Below are positions 7,818 through 15,852 of a stretch of DNA of 64,000 bases, one piece after another. Under the pieces are notes generated by a model. The model was not told the origin of the DNA. It saw only the letters and a program-made list of their open reading frames with translations, and did not search any database. The stretch is from Kitasatospora herbaricolor (GTDB taxonomy: Bacteria > Actinomycetota > Actinomycetes > Streptomycetales > Streptomycetaceae). Positions within the stretch are counted from its first letter, which is position 1, and each line of letters starts with the position of its first letter. The stretch lies in NCBI RefSeq assembly GCF_030813695.1, contig NZ_JAUSVA010000002.1:4898001-4962000 (forward strand). The letters are read 5' to 3'. The translations under genes were made by a program, and so were the position numbers.

Positions 7818-8735
7818 ATGGCCACCATCACCATCGACAAGGTCTCCCGCTGGTTCGGCAACGTGGTCGCCGTCAACGACGTCAGCATGACGATCGGCCC
7901 CGGCGTCACCGGTCTGCTCGGCCCCAACGGCGCGGGGAAGTCCACCCTCATCCACATGATGAGCGGCTTCCTCGCCCCCTCCGCCGGCGCGGTCACCCTG
8001 GACGGCACCCGGATCTGGCGCAACCAGGAGGTCTACCGGCAGATCGGGCTCGTGCCGGAGCGGGAGTCCATGTACGACGTCCTGACCGGCCGGGAGTTCG
8101 TCCTCGCCAACGCCGAGCTGCACGGCCTGGCCGACCCGGGCGCCGCCACCGACCGGGCGCTCGGCCTGGTGGAGATGGCGTACGCCCAGGACCGGCGGAC
8201 CGGCACCTACTCCAAGGGCATGAAGCAGCGGGTCAAGATGGCCTCGGCGCTGGTCCACGAGCCGGCCGTGCTGCTGCTCGACGAGCCGTTCAACGGCATG
8301 GACCCGCGCCAGCGCCTGCAGCTGATGGAGCTGCTGCGCCGGTTCGGCGCCGACGGCCGTACGGTGCTGTTCTCCTCGCACATCCTGGAGGAGGTCGAGC
8401 AGCTGGCCCGGCACATCGAGGTCGTGGTGGCCGGCCGGCACGCCGCCTCCGGCGACTTCCGCCGGATCCGCCGGCTGATGACCGACCGCCCGCACCGCTA
8501 CCTGGTCCGCTCCAGCGACGACCGCAGGCTCGCCGCCGCGCTGATCGCCGACGGCTCGACGGCCGGCATCGAGCTGGACCGGCAGGAGAAGGCGCTGCGC
8601 ATCCAGGCGATCAACTTCCAGGGCTTCACCACCCTGCTGCCGAAGGTCGCCCAGGAGGCCGGCATCCGGCTGTACACCGTCTCCCCGGCGGACGAGTCGC
8701 TGGAGAGCGTCTTCTCCTACCTCGTCTCCTCCTGA
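7818..8735 (+). CDS. ABC transporter ATP-binding protein (ABC-2 type), pair 2
   Basis: A 305-residue ATPase: Walker A GPNGAGKST, signature YSKGMKQRVKMASAL, Walker B VLLLDEPFNGMDP and the switch histidine in SSHILEEVEQ. It is clearly related to the ATPase at 5919, down to the unusual MKQRVK signature, which argues that the two pairs arose by duplication. The ATG follows GAGAGGG. It sits 26 bases after the first permease and 121 bases before the second, so all four genes are probably one transcript. The likely role is energising the permease encoded at 8857; a four-subunit assembly of both pairs is possible. Confidence 0.87.
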   Translation: MATITIDKVSRWFGNVVAVNDVSMTIGPGVTGLLGPNGAGKSTLIHMMSGFLAPSAGAVTLDGTRIWRNQEVYRQIGLVPERESMYDVLTGREFVLANAELHGLADPGAATDRALGLVEMAYAQDRRTGTYSKGMKQRVKMASALVHEPAVLLLDEPFNGMDPRQRLQLMELLRRFGADGRTVLFSSHILEEVEQLARHIEVVVAGRHAASGDFRRIRRLMTDRPHRYLVRSSDDRRLAAALIADGSTAGIELDRQEKALRIQAINFQGFTTLLPKVAQEAGIRLYTVSPADESLESVFSYLVSS

Positions 8736-8856
8736 ACCGGTCCGCCCGTCAGCCGGTCCGCTCCCTGGCCGGTCCGCCCCGAAGCGGGCCGGACCCGGCG
8801 CCGCCCGCCCGCCCCGACCCGGCACCGACCCGGTCACCGAAAGAAGGCCGATCACC

Positions 8857-9573
8857 GTGAACACGACCGTCGCCAGGCTGACCGTACGCGGCCTGCTGGG
8901 CCGCCGCCGCGGCCTCCTGCTGCTGGTCGTCCCCGCCCTGCTGCTGATCATCTCGGTGATCGCGGCGAACAGCGACGGGGACAAGCACGACCTGACCGTC
9001 AAGATCCTCGGTCAGCTGTCGCTCGGCACCCTGCTGCCGATCCTCGGCCTGGTGGTCGGCACCGGCGCGATCGCCACCGAGATCGACGACGGCTCGATCG
9101 TCTACCTGCTGTCCAAGCCGCTGCCGCGCCGGGTGATCATCACCACCAAGCTGGCGGTGGCGGTCGGCATCACCTGGGCCGTCACGGCCGTGCCGACCTT
9201 CGTCGCGGGGCTGATCCTGTACGGGACGAAGGACGACCTGGCGCTCGCCTTCACCGTCGCCACCCTGGTCTCCGGCGCCGCGTACAGCGCGCTGTTCCTG
9301 CTGCTCGGCGTGGTCACCCGGCACGCCGTGGTGGCGGGCCTGGCGTACGCGCTGGTCTGGGAGAGCCTGATCGGCAACTTCGTGAAGGGCGCCCGGACGC
9401 TGAGCATCCAGCAGTGGGGCCTGTCGGTGGCCGAGGCGGTGGCCGGCGAGGGCGCGATCACGGCGGACGTGGCGCTGGGCGTGGCGGTCCCGCTGCTGGT
9501 CCTGGTCACGGTGGCGGCCACCGTGCTCGCCTCGGTGAAGCTGGCCGGGCTGACGCTGGCCGCGGAGGACTGA
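8857..9573 (+). CDS. ABC transporter permease (ABC-2 type), pair 2
   Basis: A 238-residue membrane protein with six hydrophobic stretches, beginning RRGLLLLVVPALLLIISVIA and ending VPLLVLVTVAATVLASVKLAGL. The loop GSIVYLLSKPLPRRVIITTK corresponds to the SRPITRGDYVRAK loop of the other permease. Its Ser-Lys/Arg-Pro core is common in ABC-2 permeases of the NosY/CcmB kind. The GTG at 8857 has AGAAGG ahead of it. Last gene of the transporter operon; a large hairpin shared with the convergent MFS gene follows. Confidence 0.83.
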   Translation: MNTTVARLTVRGLLGRRRGLLLLVVPALLLIISVIAANSDGDKHDLTVKILGQLSLGTLLPILGLVVGTGAIATEIDDGSIVYLLSKPLPRRVIITTKLAVAVGITWAVTAVPTFVAGLILYGTKDDLALAFTVATLVSGAAYSALFLLLGVVTRHAVVAGLAYALVWESLIGNFVKGARTLSIQQWGLSVAEAVAGEGAITADVALGVAVPLLVLVTVAATVLASVKLAGLTLAAED

Positions 9574-9581
9574 GAGCGCCG

Positions 9582-9608
9582 GCATCGGCCGCATCGGCCG
9601 CATCGGCC
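9582..9608. repeat. 9-bp tandem repeat, three copies
   Basis: GCATCGGCC is repeated three times without a mismatch just after the permease stop and before the bidirectional terminator. No function is evident; it is probably a small slippage product. Confidence 0.6.
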
Positions 9609-9610
9609 CA

Positions 9611-9660
9611 CGGACGCGGATCGGGCCCGGGCAGTCCTGCCCGGGCCCGATCCGCGTCCG
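9611..9660. terminator. bidirectional terminator between ABC operon and MFS gene
   Basis: A 24-bp perfect stem (9611-9634 with 9637-9660) with a two-base gap at the centre sits between convergent genes. The symmetry lets it act on both strands. Confidence 0.75.
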
Positions 9661-9685
9661 GCCGGCGAGGTGGTACGCCGACCGC

Positions 9686-10915
9686 TCAGAGCGTGCGGTT
9701 GCGGCCCGCGCCCCAGCCGGCCACCGCGGCCACGCCCGCCAGCACCAGCAGCAGCACCAGCGGGGTCGTCCAGCTGCCGGTCAGCTGGTGCAGGGCGCCG
9801 GCGCCGACCGGGCCGGCCGCCGCCACCAGGTAGCCGACCGCCTGGGTCATGCCGCCGAGCTGGGCGGCGCCCGCCGCGCTGCCGGTCCGCAGCACGATGA
9901 AGGCGAGCGCCAGGCCCAGCGAGCCGCCCTGGGCGATCCCGAGCACGGCGGCCGACACCCAGGCGCCGGACACCGGGGCGAGCAGCAGGACGGCGATGCC
10001 CATCGCGTTCAGGCCGGCCATCGCCACCGCCAGGCCGCGCTGACGGGTCATCCGGCCGGCTGCGAGCGGCACCAGGAACGCGCCCGCCACCTGGACCAGG
10101 TTGCTGAACGCGAAGACCAGGCCGGCCTCGCCGCGGTCCATGCCGTGGTCGGCCAGGATCGTCGGCAGCCAGGCGACCAGGGTGTAGACCAGCAGCGAGG
10201 AGATGCCCATGAACAGGCTGATCCGCCAGGCCAGCGGGGAGCGCCAGATCCCGTCGATCGGCCGGCCGGCCGGGGCCGCCGCCACCACGGCCCGCTCCTG
10301 GCGCGAGCGCAGGACCTGCGGGAGCCAGGCCACCGCGGCGACCAGCGCCAGCACCGACCAGGCGCCGAGCGAGGCCTGCCAGCCGCCGCCGAGCGCCTTC
10401 TCCAGCGGCACCGAGACGCCGGCCGCCAGGGTCGCGCCGACCAGCATGGTGGTGGAGTAGACGCCGGTCATGGTGGCCGCCTTCGCGGGGAACTCCCGCT
10501 TGACCAGGCCCGGCAGCGAGACGTTCAGGACGGCGATCGCCACCCCGATCACCACGCAGCCCCCGTAGAGCGCGGCGATCGACGGCAGCACCCGCAGCAG
10601 CACGCCGGCGCCGAGCACCAGCACCGCGCCGAGCACCACCCGCTCGGTGCCGAAGCGCCGGGTCAGCCGGGGGGTGAGGGGCGCGCCGAGGCCCTGGAAC
10701 AGCACCGGCACGGTGGTGATCAGCCCGCTCGCGGTGGAGGAGAGGCCGAAGGTCTGCTGGATCTCGCCGACCATCGGGGAGATCGCGGCCAGGCAGGCCC
10801 GCATGTTGAGGGCGACCAGCAGGATGCCGGTGAGCAGCAGCGCCGGGTGGGCGAGCCGGCTGCGGACGGGGAGCGCGGGGGTGACCAGCGGCTGCCGGGC
10901 ACGGGTGACTGCCAT
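9686..10915 (-). CDS. MFS transporter, CynX/NimT family
   Basis: A 409-residue protein with about twelve hydrophobic segments. LNMRACLAAISPMVGEIQQTFGLSS is the N-terminal signature of the CynX (cyanate/nitroimidazole) branch of the major facilitator superfamily, and RLTRRFGTERVVLGA is the conserved loop between helices 2 and 3. CynX-type proteins are usually proton-coupled transporters of small anions or drugs; the substrate here is unknown. The gene lies 61 bases downstream of a FadR-type repressor on the same strand and is probably co-transcribed with it. Its 3' end faces the ABC operon across a shared terminator. Confidence 0.85.
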   Translation of the reverse strand: MAVTRARQPLVTPALPVRSRLAHPALLLTGILLVALNMRACLAAISPMVGEIQQTFGLSSTASGLITTVPVLFQGLGAPLTPRLTRRFGTERVVLGAVLVLGAGVLLRVLPSIAALYGGCVVIGVAIAVLNVSLPGLVKREFPAKAATMTGVYSTTMLVGATLAAGVSVPLEKALGGGWQASLGAWSVLALVAAVAWLPQVLRSRQERAVVAAAPAGRPIDGIWRSPLAWRISLFMGISSLLVYTLVAWLPTILADHGMDRGEAGLVFAFSNLVQVAGAFLVPLAAGRMTRQRGLAVAMAGLNAMGIAVLLLAPVSGAWVSAAVLGIAQGGSLGLALAFIVLRTGSAAGAAQLGGMTQAVGYLVAAAGPVGAGALHQLTGSWTTPLVLLLVLAGVAAVAGWGAGRNRTL

Positions 10916-10976
10916 GGAACGGGGCTCTTTCTGAGGTGCGGGTGCGGGGAAGCGGTCGGGGGCGGCGCCCCTCGGG

Positions 10977-11708
10977 TCACTTCCGTGCGGCGATGCTGGC
11001 GAGGAGCTGCTCGACGGCGGCGATCGGCTCGTCCAGCAGCGCCCGGCAGGCGGCCTCGGCCCGGTCCGGGTCGCCGCTCTCGATGGCGTCCACCAGCGCC
11101 TCGTGGGTGGCGACCACCACCTCGGGCATCTCGTGGTCGCCGAAGGCCGTCCGCATCGACTCGCGGACCGAGGCGCCGAAGTAGCGGTACACCTCGGTCA
11201 GTGCCGGGTTGTTGGCGGCCTCGACCACGGCGGTGTGGAACTCCAGGTCGTGCTCGACGGTGGCCTCGCGGCCGGCCCGCTCGGGGTGCGAGGCGATCAC
11301 CTCGGCCTCGCGGGCCAGGACGGCCCGCATCCGGACGATGTCCTCGGGGGTGTGCCGCAGCGCGGCCAGCCGGGCCGCCTCGGTCTCCAGCGCGGCGCGG
11401 ACCTCCAGCACGTCGCGGACGCCGGAGCGCTGGACGCCGCGCAGGACGGAGGCCGGGTCGCTGCTGCTGCGCACGAAGGTGCCCTCGCCCTGGCGGGTGA
11501 CCAGCATCCCCGCGTGCACCAGCACCCGGACGGCCTCCCGGACGGTGTTGCGGCCGACCTTGAGCCGCTCGGCCAGCTCGTGCTCGGTGGGGATCCGGGT
11601 GCCGACCGGCCAGCTGCCGGCGGCGAGCTGCTCGCGCAGCTGCTCGATGGTGGCGTCCACGAGAGAACGCTTGCCGGCGGCCTGCAGACTGTCGTTCGCG
11701 CTGGTCAC
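10977..11708 (-). CDS. GntR-family regulator, FadR subfamily (FCD domain)
   Basis: A 243-residue regulator: an N-terminal winged helix (about 15-80) with PTEHELAERLKVGRNTVREAVRVLVHAGML, then an all-helical FCD ligand domain. Metal-binding positions of FCD proteins are visible as the DLEFH block, the ATHEALVDAI block and nearby residues. Such proteins repress neighbouring transport or catabolic genes until a carboxylate-like ligand binds. A GTG at 11708 follows GAGGGA. The downstream MFS gene is its likely target, together with itself. A direct repeat about 70-105 bases upstream is a candidate operator/promoter. Confidence 0.87.
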   Translation of the reverse strand: MTSANDSLQAAGKRSLVDATIEQLREQLAAGSWPVGTRIPTEHELAERLKVGRNTVREAVRVLVHAGMLVTRQGEGTFVRSSSDPASVLRGVQRSGVRDVLEVRAALETEAARLAALRHTPEDIVRMRAVLAREAEVIASHPERAGREATVEHDLEFHTAVVEAANNPALTEVYRYFGASVRESMRTAFGDHEMPEVVVATHEALVDAIESGDPDRAEAACRALLDEPIAAVEQLLASIAARK

Positions 11709-11777
11709 GATGGGTCCCTCGGGTCGGTCGCGGCGGTGTCGCGGGCCCGCTCCGGTGGGGAGGCGCCCGGTCCAGCA

Positions 11778-11813
11778 GTCATCCTACAACTACTTGTCCG
11801 GTCATCCTACAAC
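11778..11813 (-). promoter_or_regulatory. tandem repeats in the regulator promoter
   Basis: GTCATCCTACAAC occurs at 11778-11790 and again at 11801-11813, 23 bases apart. On the minus strand each copy contains TAGGAT, a good -10 hexamer, and ACAAC with a nearby TTGTC adds partial dyad symmetry. It could be two -10 elements or two operator half-sites for the FadR-type regulator. The rest of the 11709-12013 gap is GC-rich with no gene. Confidence 0.45.
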
Positions 11814-12013
11814 CCGTTTCCGGCGGGGCGGGGAACCGCCCGCTACCGTGCGGCGTTCCTCCGATCGGCCCCGCGACCACGGCCCCGCGACCGCGGCCCC
11901 GCCCGCGCGGGTCCGCCCCACCGGCGGGCCCGCGACCACCGAAGCCTTACCCGTACCTGTATCCGCCCCGAGCCCGCACCCGTGCGGATCCCACACCCAA
12001 GGAGAGCACCCGC

Positions 12014-12781
12014 ATGGTGTTCAAGAAGCTCCTCGGCGCCCTCGGCGTCGGCGGCCCCGGCGTCGACACCGTCCTGTCCACCCCCGTGGTGCTGCCCGGC
12101 GGACTGCTCCAGGGGCAGGTCAACCTGACCGGCGGCACCGTCCCGGCCGACATCGCCGGCATCACGCTGACCCTGGTCGCCCGGGTGGAGATCGAGCACG
12201 AGGAGGGCGAGAGCACCGGGCTGTACCCGTTCGCCCGCTTCTCCGTCACCCCGCCGCTGCACCTCGCCCCCGGCGAGAACCGCAGCATCCCGTTCGCCTT
12301 CCCGGTGCCGTACGAGACCCCGGTGACCGCCGTCGCGGGGCAGCGGCTGTCCGGCATGGCGCTCGGCGTCCGCACCGAGGTGGACGTCAGCGGAGCCCTC
12401 GACAAGGGCGACTCCGACCCGCTGGACGTCGAGCCGCTGCCCGTCCAGCGCCGGCTGCTGGACGCCTTCCTCGCGCTCGGCTTCCGCTTCCGCTCCGCCG
12501 ACCTGGAGGCCGGCCACATCCGCGGCACCGGCCAGAGCCTGCCGTTCTACCAGGAGATCGAGTTCTCGGCCGCGCCGCAGTACGCGCACGCCTGCAACTC
12601 GGTCGAGGTGACGTTCATCGCCGGCCCGCACCGGGTCGAGGTCGTGCTGGAGGCCGACAAGCGCGGCGGCGTCTTCGGCCACGGCGGCGGCGACGTGATC
12701 CGGACGCACGTGGTGGAGCACTCCGCCGCGGACCAGGACCTCACCGCGCTGGTCGACGGCTGGGTCCGCTCGGCCCTCTGA
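12014..12781 (+). CDS. sporulation-control protein Spo0M-like
   Basis: A 255-residue protein of the Spo0M (SpoOM) family, beginning MVFKKLLGALGVGGPGVDTVL, the family's conserved N terminus. The body is a beta-rich arrestin-like fold with the RSIPFAFPVPYETPVT and LPFYQEIEFSAAP blocks of the family. In Bacillus, Spo0M affects entry into sporulation; in actinobacteria the role is not established, though protein-protein scaffolding is likely. AAGGAG lies upstream. The gene stands alone and ends at a 24-bp hairpin shared with the convergent LCP gene. No signal peptide or helix is seen, so it should be cytoplasmic. Confidence 0.85.
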   Translation: MVFKKLLGALGVGGPGVDTVLSTPVVLPGGLLQGQVNLTGGTVPADIAGITLTLVARVEIEHEEGESTGLYPFARFSVTPPLHLAPGENRSIPFAFPVPYETPVTAVAGQRLSGMALGVRTEVDVSGALDKGDSDPLDVEPLPVQRRLLDAFLALGFRFRSADLEAGHIRGTGQSLPFYQEIEFSAAPQYAHACNSVEVTFIAGPHRVEVVLEADKRGGVFGHGGGDVIRTHVVEHSAADQDLTALVDGWVRSAL

Positions 12782-12795
12782 CCCGGGCCGCCTTC

Positions 12796-12850
12796 CACGG
12801 GAACGGGTGTGCCCGCCGGTCGTCACCCGGCGGGCACACCCGTTCCCGTG
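12796..12850. terminator. bidirectional terminator between spo0M-like and LCP genes
   Basis: A perfect 24-bp stem (12796-12819 with 12827-12850) with a 7-base loop between convergent genes. Confidence 0.78.
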
Positions 12851-12862
12851 CGGTGGCCGGGC

Positions 12863-14608
12863 TCAGCCGCCGGCGCCGTACGTGGTGTTGGCGCAGATGT
12901 CGTCGTCGGCCGAGCGGGCCTCCGCGGTGACACTGGTGGGCAGCGGCGGCGGCTCGGTCGGGGTCGCGGCGCTGCCCGGCGTGACGGTGGTGGCGTTGGC
13001 GGCCGCGTAGTCCTTGCCGAGGACGAGGCTGATGCCCGGGGCGCTGGTCGTCACGGTGGTGGCCCCCGGGAAGAGCGCGGCCACCTTGTCCGCCTTGGCC
13101 TTCATGCCGGGGCCGTACTCCACCACGGTGCTGGTGTGGTTGGTGGAGGAGGCGGTGGCGACCTTGGTGACGGTGAACTTCGCGCCCTTGAGGGTCTCGC
13201 TCGCCTTGCCGGCCATGCCGGCCGCCGTCGTGCCGTTGTAGACGGCGACCTTGATGCCGGTGCCGTCGGTGTCGGCGGCCGGGGCGGGCGCGGCCGGAGC
13301 GGGCGCCGCCGTGGTGGCAGGGGCGGCCGGGGCGGCCGCGTCCGGCTGCTGGCCGGTGGCGTCCTGGCCGTCGATGGTGCGGTCCGCCTTGAGCGTGGCC
13401 CACAGGTTGTCCACCGCGGGGTGGACCAGGTCGATCCGGCCCTCGTGGGCGGTGCTGAAGGCCCAGGGCGTGGTGATGAACTTCAGGTCGTGCATGTCGA
13501 TGTTCTTCATCGACAGGGCGAAGGAGAGCAGCTTGTCCGCGGTACTGAGCTCGGGGTCGACGGTCATCGACTTGGTGGCCGCGTCGGCCAGCGGCAGCAG
13601 CGTGGTGGGGCTCAGCCCCTGCTTCTTCACCTTGGAGATGAGCGAGCCCATGAAAGCCTGCTGGCGTTTCATCCGGCCGACGTCGGAGCCGTCGCCGATG
13701 CCGTGCCGCAGCCGCACGTAGTCCAGCGCCTGCTTGCCCTGCACGGTCTGCGGGCCCTTCTTGAAGACCTCGGCGCCCTTCTTGGGCAGCTTCTCGTTCA
13801 GGTCGTTCTCGTAGATGGCGTTCGGCAGGCAGACGTCGACGCCGTTCACCGCGGCGGTCATCGCCGCGAAGCCCTCGAAGTTGACCTCGATGGTGTGGTC
13901 CACCCGGATGCCGGTCAGCTTCTCCACGGTGTTCTGCGTGCAGGCCGGGTTGCCCTCCTCGGAGTTGCCCACCGAGAAGGCCGAGTTGAACATCTGGTTG
14001 GTCAGTTCCTTGGTCCACTTCCCGTTCGGGAGCTTGCAGGACGGAACGGTGACCAGGGCGTCGCGGGGGATCGAGATGCCGACGGCGTGCTTGTGGTCGG
14101 CGTAGACGTGCAACAGGATCGTGGTGTCCGAGCGGGCCCCGCCCTCGTCGCCGCCACCGAGGTCGCTGTTGTTGCCGCTGCGGCTGTCGGACCCGATCAG
14201 CAGCACGTTGACCGGCTTGTTCCCGTTGGCGTCGGCCTGCGTCTCGGGCGGGCGGTCGGCGCTGATCGCGTCGGAGTCGAAGGTCTTGATGTTGCCGTTG
14301 ATCTTCAGGTACAGCGCGCCGCCCGCGGCGACTATCAGGACCATCGCGCCGGCCGCCGTCCAGGCGATGTACTTCTTCTTGTTGCGCTGGGGCTTCCTGC
14401 CGCGCCCGCCGCCCGCCGTCCTGCCCCCGCCGGAGCCGCCGCGCCCGCCGCGCCCCTGCGCCGCCCGCCGCGCCTCGGCCCGGCCCCCGGTCCTCGGGGC
14501 GGGTACGCCCGCGCCGGCCTGGGTGGTGCGCACGGCACCGTCCGTCGTCGTGTCGTCGCGCCACTGCCCGTCGCCCCCGTAGGGGCTCTCGTCCCACTGG
14601 CCTGACAT
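12863..14608 (-). CDS. LytR-CpsA-Psr (LCP) family protein with LytR_C domain
   Basis: A 581-residue membrane protein. The Gly/Arg-rich cytoplasmic tail (1-79) leads into one transmembrane helix (about 80-101). The LCP catalytic domain follows, with PVNVLLIGSDSR, RSDTTILLHV, VGISIPRD and LDYVRLRHGIGDGSDVGRMKRQQ holding the Asp/Arg residues that bind the polyprenyl-pyrophosphate substrate. A Pro/Ala linker leads to a C-terminal LytR_C domain (GIKVAVYNGTT to SLVLGKDY). LCP proteins transfer glycopolymers from lipid carriers to peptidoglycan outside the membrane. The ATG at 14608 was chosen because GAAAGGT precedes it and the upstream in-frame codons look non-coding. A long upstream gap with a candidate -10 suggests its own promoter. 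Confidence 0.88.
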   Translation of the reverse strand: MSGQWDESPYGGDGQWRDDTTTDGAVRTTQAGAGVPAPRTGGRAEARRAAQGRGGRGGSGGGRTAGGGRGRKPQRNKKKYIAWTAAGAMVLIVAAGGALYLKINGNIKTFDSDAISADRPPETQADANGNKPVNVLLIGSDSRSGNNSDLGGGDEGGARSDTTILLHVYADHKHAVGISIPRDALVTVPSCKLPNGKWTKELTNQMFNSAFSVGNSEEGNPACTQNTVEKLTGIRVDHTIEVNFEGFAAMTAAVNGVDVCLPNAIYENDLNEKLPKKGAEVFKKGPQTVQGKQALDYVRLRHGIGDGSDVGRMKRQQAFMGSLISKVKKQGLSPTTLLPLADAATKSMTVDPELSTADKLLSFALSMKNIDMHDLKFITTPWAFSTAHEGRIDLVHPAVDNLWATLKADRTIDGQDATGQQPDAAAPAAPATTAAPAPAAPAPAADTDGTGIKVAVYNGTTAAGMAGKASETLKGAKFTVTKVATASSTNHTSTVVEYGPGMKAKADKVAALFPGATTVTTSAPGISLVLGKDYAAANATTVTPGSAATPTEPPPLPTSVTAEARSADDDICANTTYGAGG

Positions 14609-14654
14609 GCGCGTACCTTTCACCGGCGGAAGCAGCACCTCGCACTGCCCCTGG

Positions 14655-14706
14655 GAGCACCGCACCCGAAGAGCGCCGTGTGCAAAGGAGCACCGCACCC
14701 AAAGAG
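14655..14706. repeat. two 19-bp direct repeats upstream of the LCP gene
   Basis: GAGCACCGCACCCGAAGAG (14655-14673) recurs with one change at 14688-14706, a 33-base period, about 50-100 bases upstream of the LCP start. It could be a regulator site or slippage. The rest of the 14609-14942 gap contains a candidate -10 and the terminator of the HAD gene, but no gene. Confidence 0.45.
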
Positions 14707-14825
14707 ACGATCGAGAACGCCCCCAGGTTGCACGGACGAGAATCCGCAGGAGCCGCCGAGCGCACCGGCGGTGCTCTCGGTGATACCTCCTACAGAGCTC
14801 CGGCCTGGGCATGGAGCTTCAGCGG

Positions 14826-14831
14826 AGCATA
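14826..14831 (-). promoter_or_regulatory. candidate -10 for the LCP gene
   Basis: On the minus strand TATGCT (preceded by TTTG) fits TANNNT within an unusually AT-rich patch. It would give a leader of about 210 bases. Tentative. Confidence 0.25.
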
Positions 14832-14916
14832 CAAACTCTTCCTGGGAGAACGGCATCCGGGTGGTGACGATCACGTTCGCGGGGCCCGCCGCGGCCGCGC
14901 CGGCCGGGTGCCGAGG

Positions 14917-14936
14917 GGCCCCGGGCGCCCGGGGCC
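14917..14936 (-). terminator. hairpin after the HAD-family gene
   Basis: A 20-base perfect palindrome of G and C immediately downstream of the phosphatase stop on the minus strand. Confidence 0.5.
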
Positions 14937-14942
14937 GCGGCG

Positions 14943-15785
14943 TCAGGCTCCCGGGAAGAGCCGCTCCAGGACGACGGCCACGCCGTCCTCGTCGTTGCTC
15001 ACGGTGACCTCGTCGGCGACGGCCAGCAACTGCTCGTGGGCGTTGGCCATCGCGACGCCGTGCGCGGCCCAGCCGAACATCGGGACGTCGTTGGGCATGT
15101 CGCCGAAGGCGACGGTGTCGGCCGCGCGCAGGCCGAGGCGGCGCGCCGCCACGGCGAGGCCGGTGGCCTTGCTCAGGCCCAGCGGGAGCAGCTCCACGAT
15201 GCCGGGGCCGGCCATCACGACGCCGACCAGGTCGCCGGCCACCTGGCGGGCGATGTCGGCGAGGCCGTCGTCGGTCAGCGAGGGGTGCTGGATGTAGAGC
15301 TTGCTGACCGGGGTGCTCAGCAGCTCGTCGGCGGTCACGTCGACCATCGGCAGGTCGGCGCCGATCTGCAGCGCGTACCCGGGGCCGGCCAGCACCTGGC
15401 CGTCCAGGCCGTCCTGGTTGGCGGCGACGGCCAGCGTGCCGGTCTCGGCCTCGATCTTGGCGATCGCGACGGCGGCGAGCCGGCGGTCCAGGGTCAGCGA
15501 GGTGAGCAGCTTGTGCGCGCCCGCGTCGTAGACCTGGGCGCCCTGCCCGCAGACCGCTATGCCGGTGTAGCCGATCTCGTCGAAGACCGGGCGGGCCCAG
15601 CCGGCCGAGCGGCCGGTGACGATGATGTGCGCGGCCCCGGCGGCGGTCACGGCGGCCAGCGCGGCGCGGTTGCGGGCTGAGACGGTCTCGGCGGTGTTCA
15701 GCAGGGTGCCGTCGAGGTCGGTGGCGACCAGCCGGAAGGGCAGGTCGCCACCGGGGGAGACGGAGGCGGCGTTGACGGTGCTCAT
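14943..15785 (-). CDS. Cof-type HAD-IIB phosphatase
   Basis: A 280-residue haloacid-dehalogenase-fold hydrolase. Motif I is LVATDLDGTLL (nucleophile and acid Asp), motif II is IIVTGRS, the motif III lysine is in LGLSKATGL, and motif IV is VAFGDMPNDVPMF. The central cap of about 100 residues marks the IIB (Cof) class, which dephosphorylates sugar phosphates, phosphoinositol-like or nucleotide substrates. The specific substrate cannot be assigned. It follows serS by 67 bases on the same strand, so it may be co-transcribed with it, as in many actinobacteria. Cytoplasmic. Confidence 0.87.
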   Translation of the reverse strand: MSTVNAASVSPGGDLPFRLVATDLDGTLLNTAETVSARNRAALAAVTAAGAAHIIVTGRSAGWARPVFDEIGYTGIAVCGQGAQVYDAGAHKLLTSLTLDRRLAAVAIAKIEAETGTLAVAANQDGLDGQVLAGPGYALQIGADLPMVDVTADELLSTPVSKLYIQHPSLTDDGLADIARQVAGDLVGVVMAGPGIVELLPLGLSKATGLAVAARRLGLRAADTVAFGDMPNDVPMFGWAAHGVAMANAHEQLLAVADEVTVSNDEDGVAVVLERLFPGA

Positions 15786-15852
15786 GGGCCTTGCGTCTCC
15801 CGGGAGTTGCTTGCGTGCGGGGGCCGCGCGGCAGGTCCGCGCGGCGGACCGG

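Noticed and set aside
14680..15297. Plus-strand frames over the HAD gene and LCP leader
   Set aside because: Arg/Ala-rich shadow products antisense to the HAD phosphatase with its clear DLDGTLL and GDMPND motifs.
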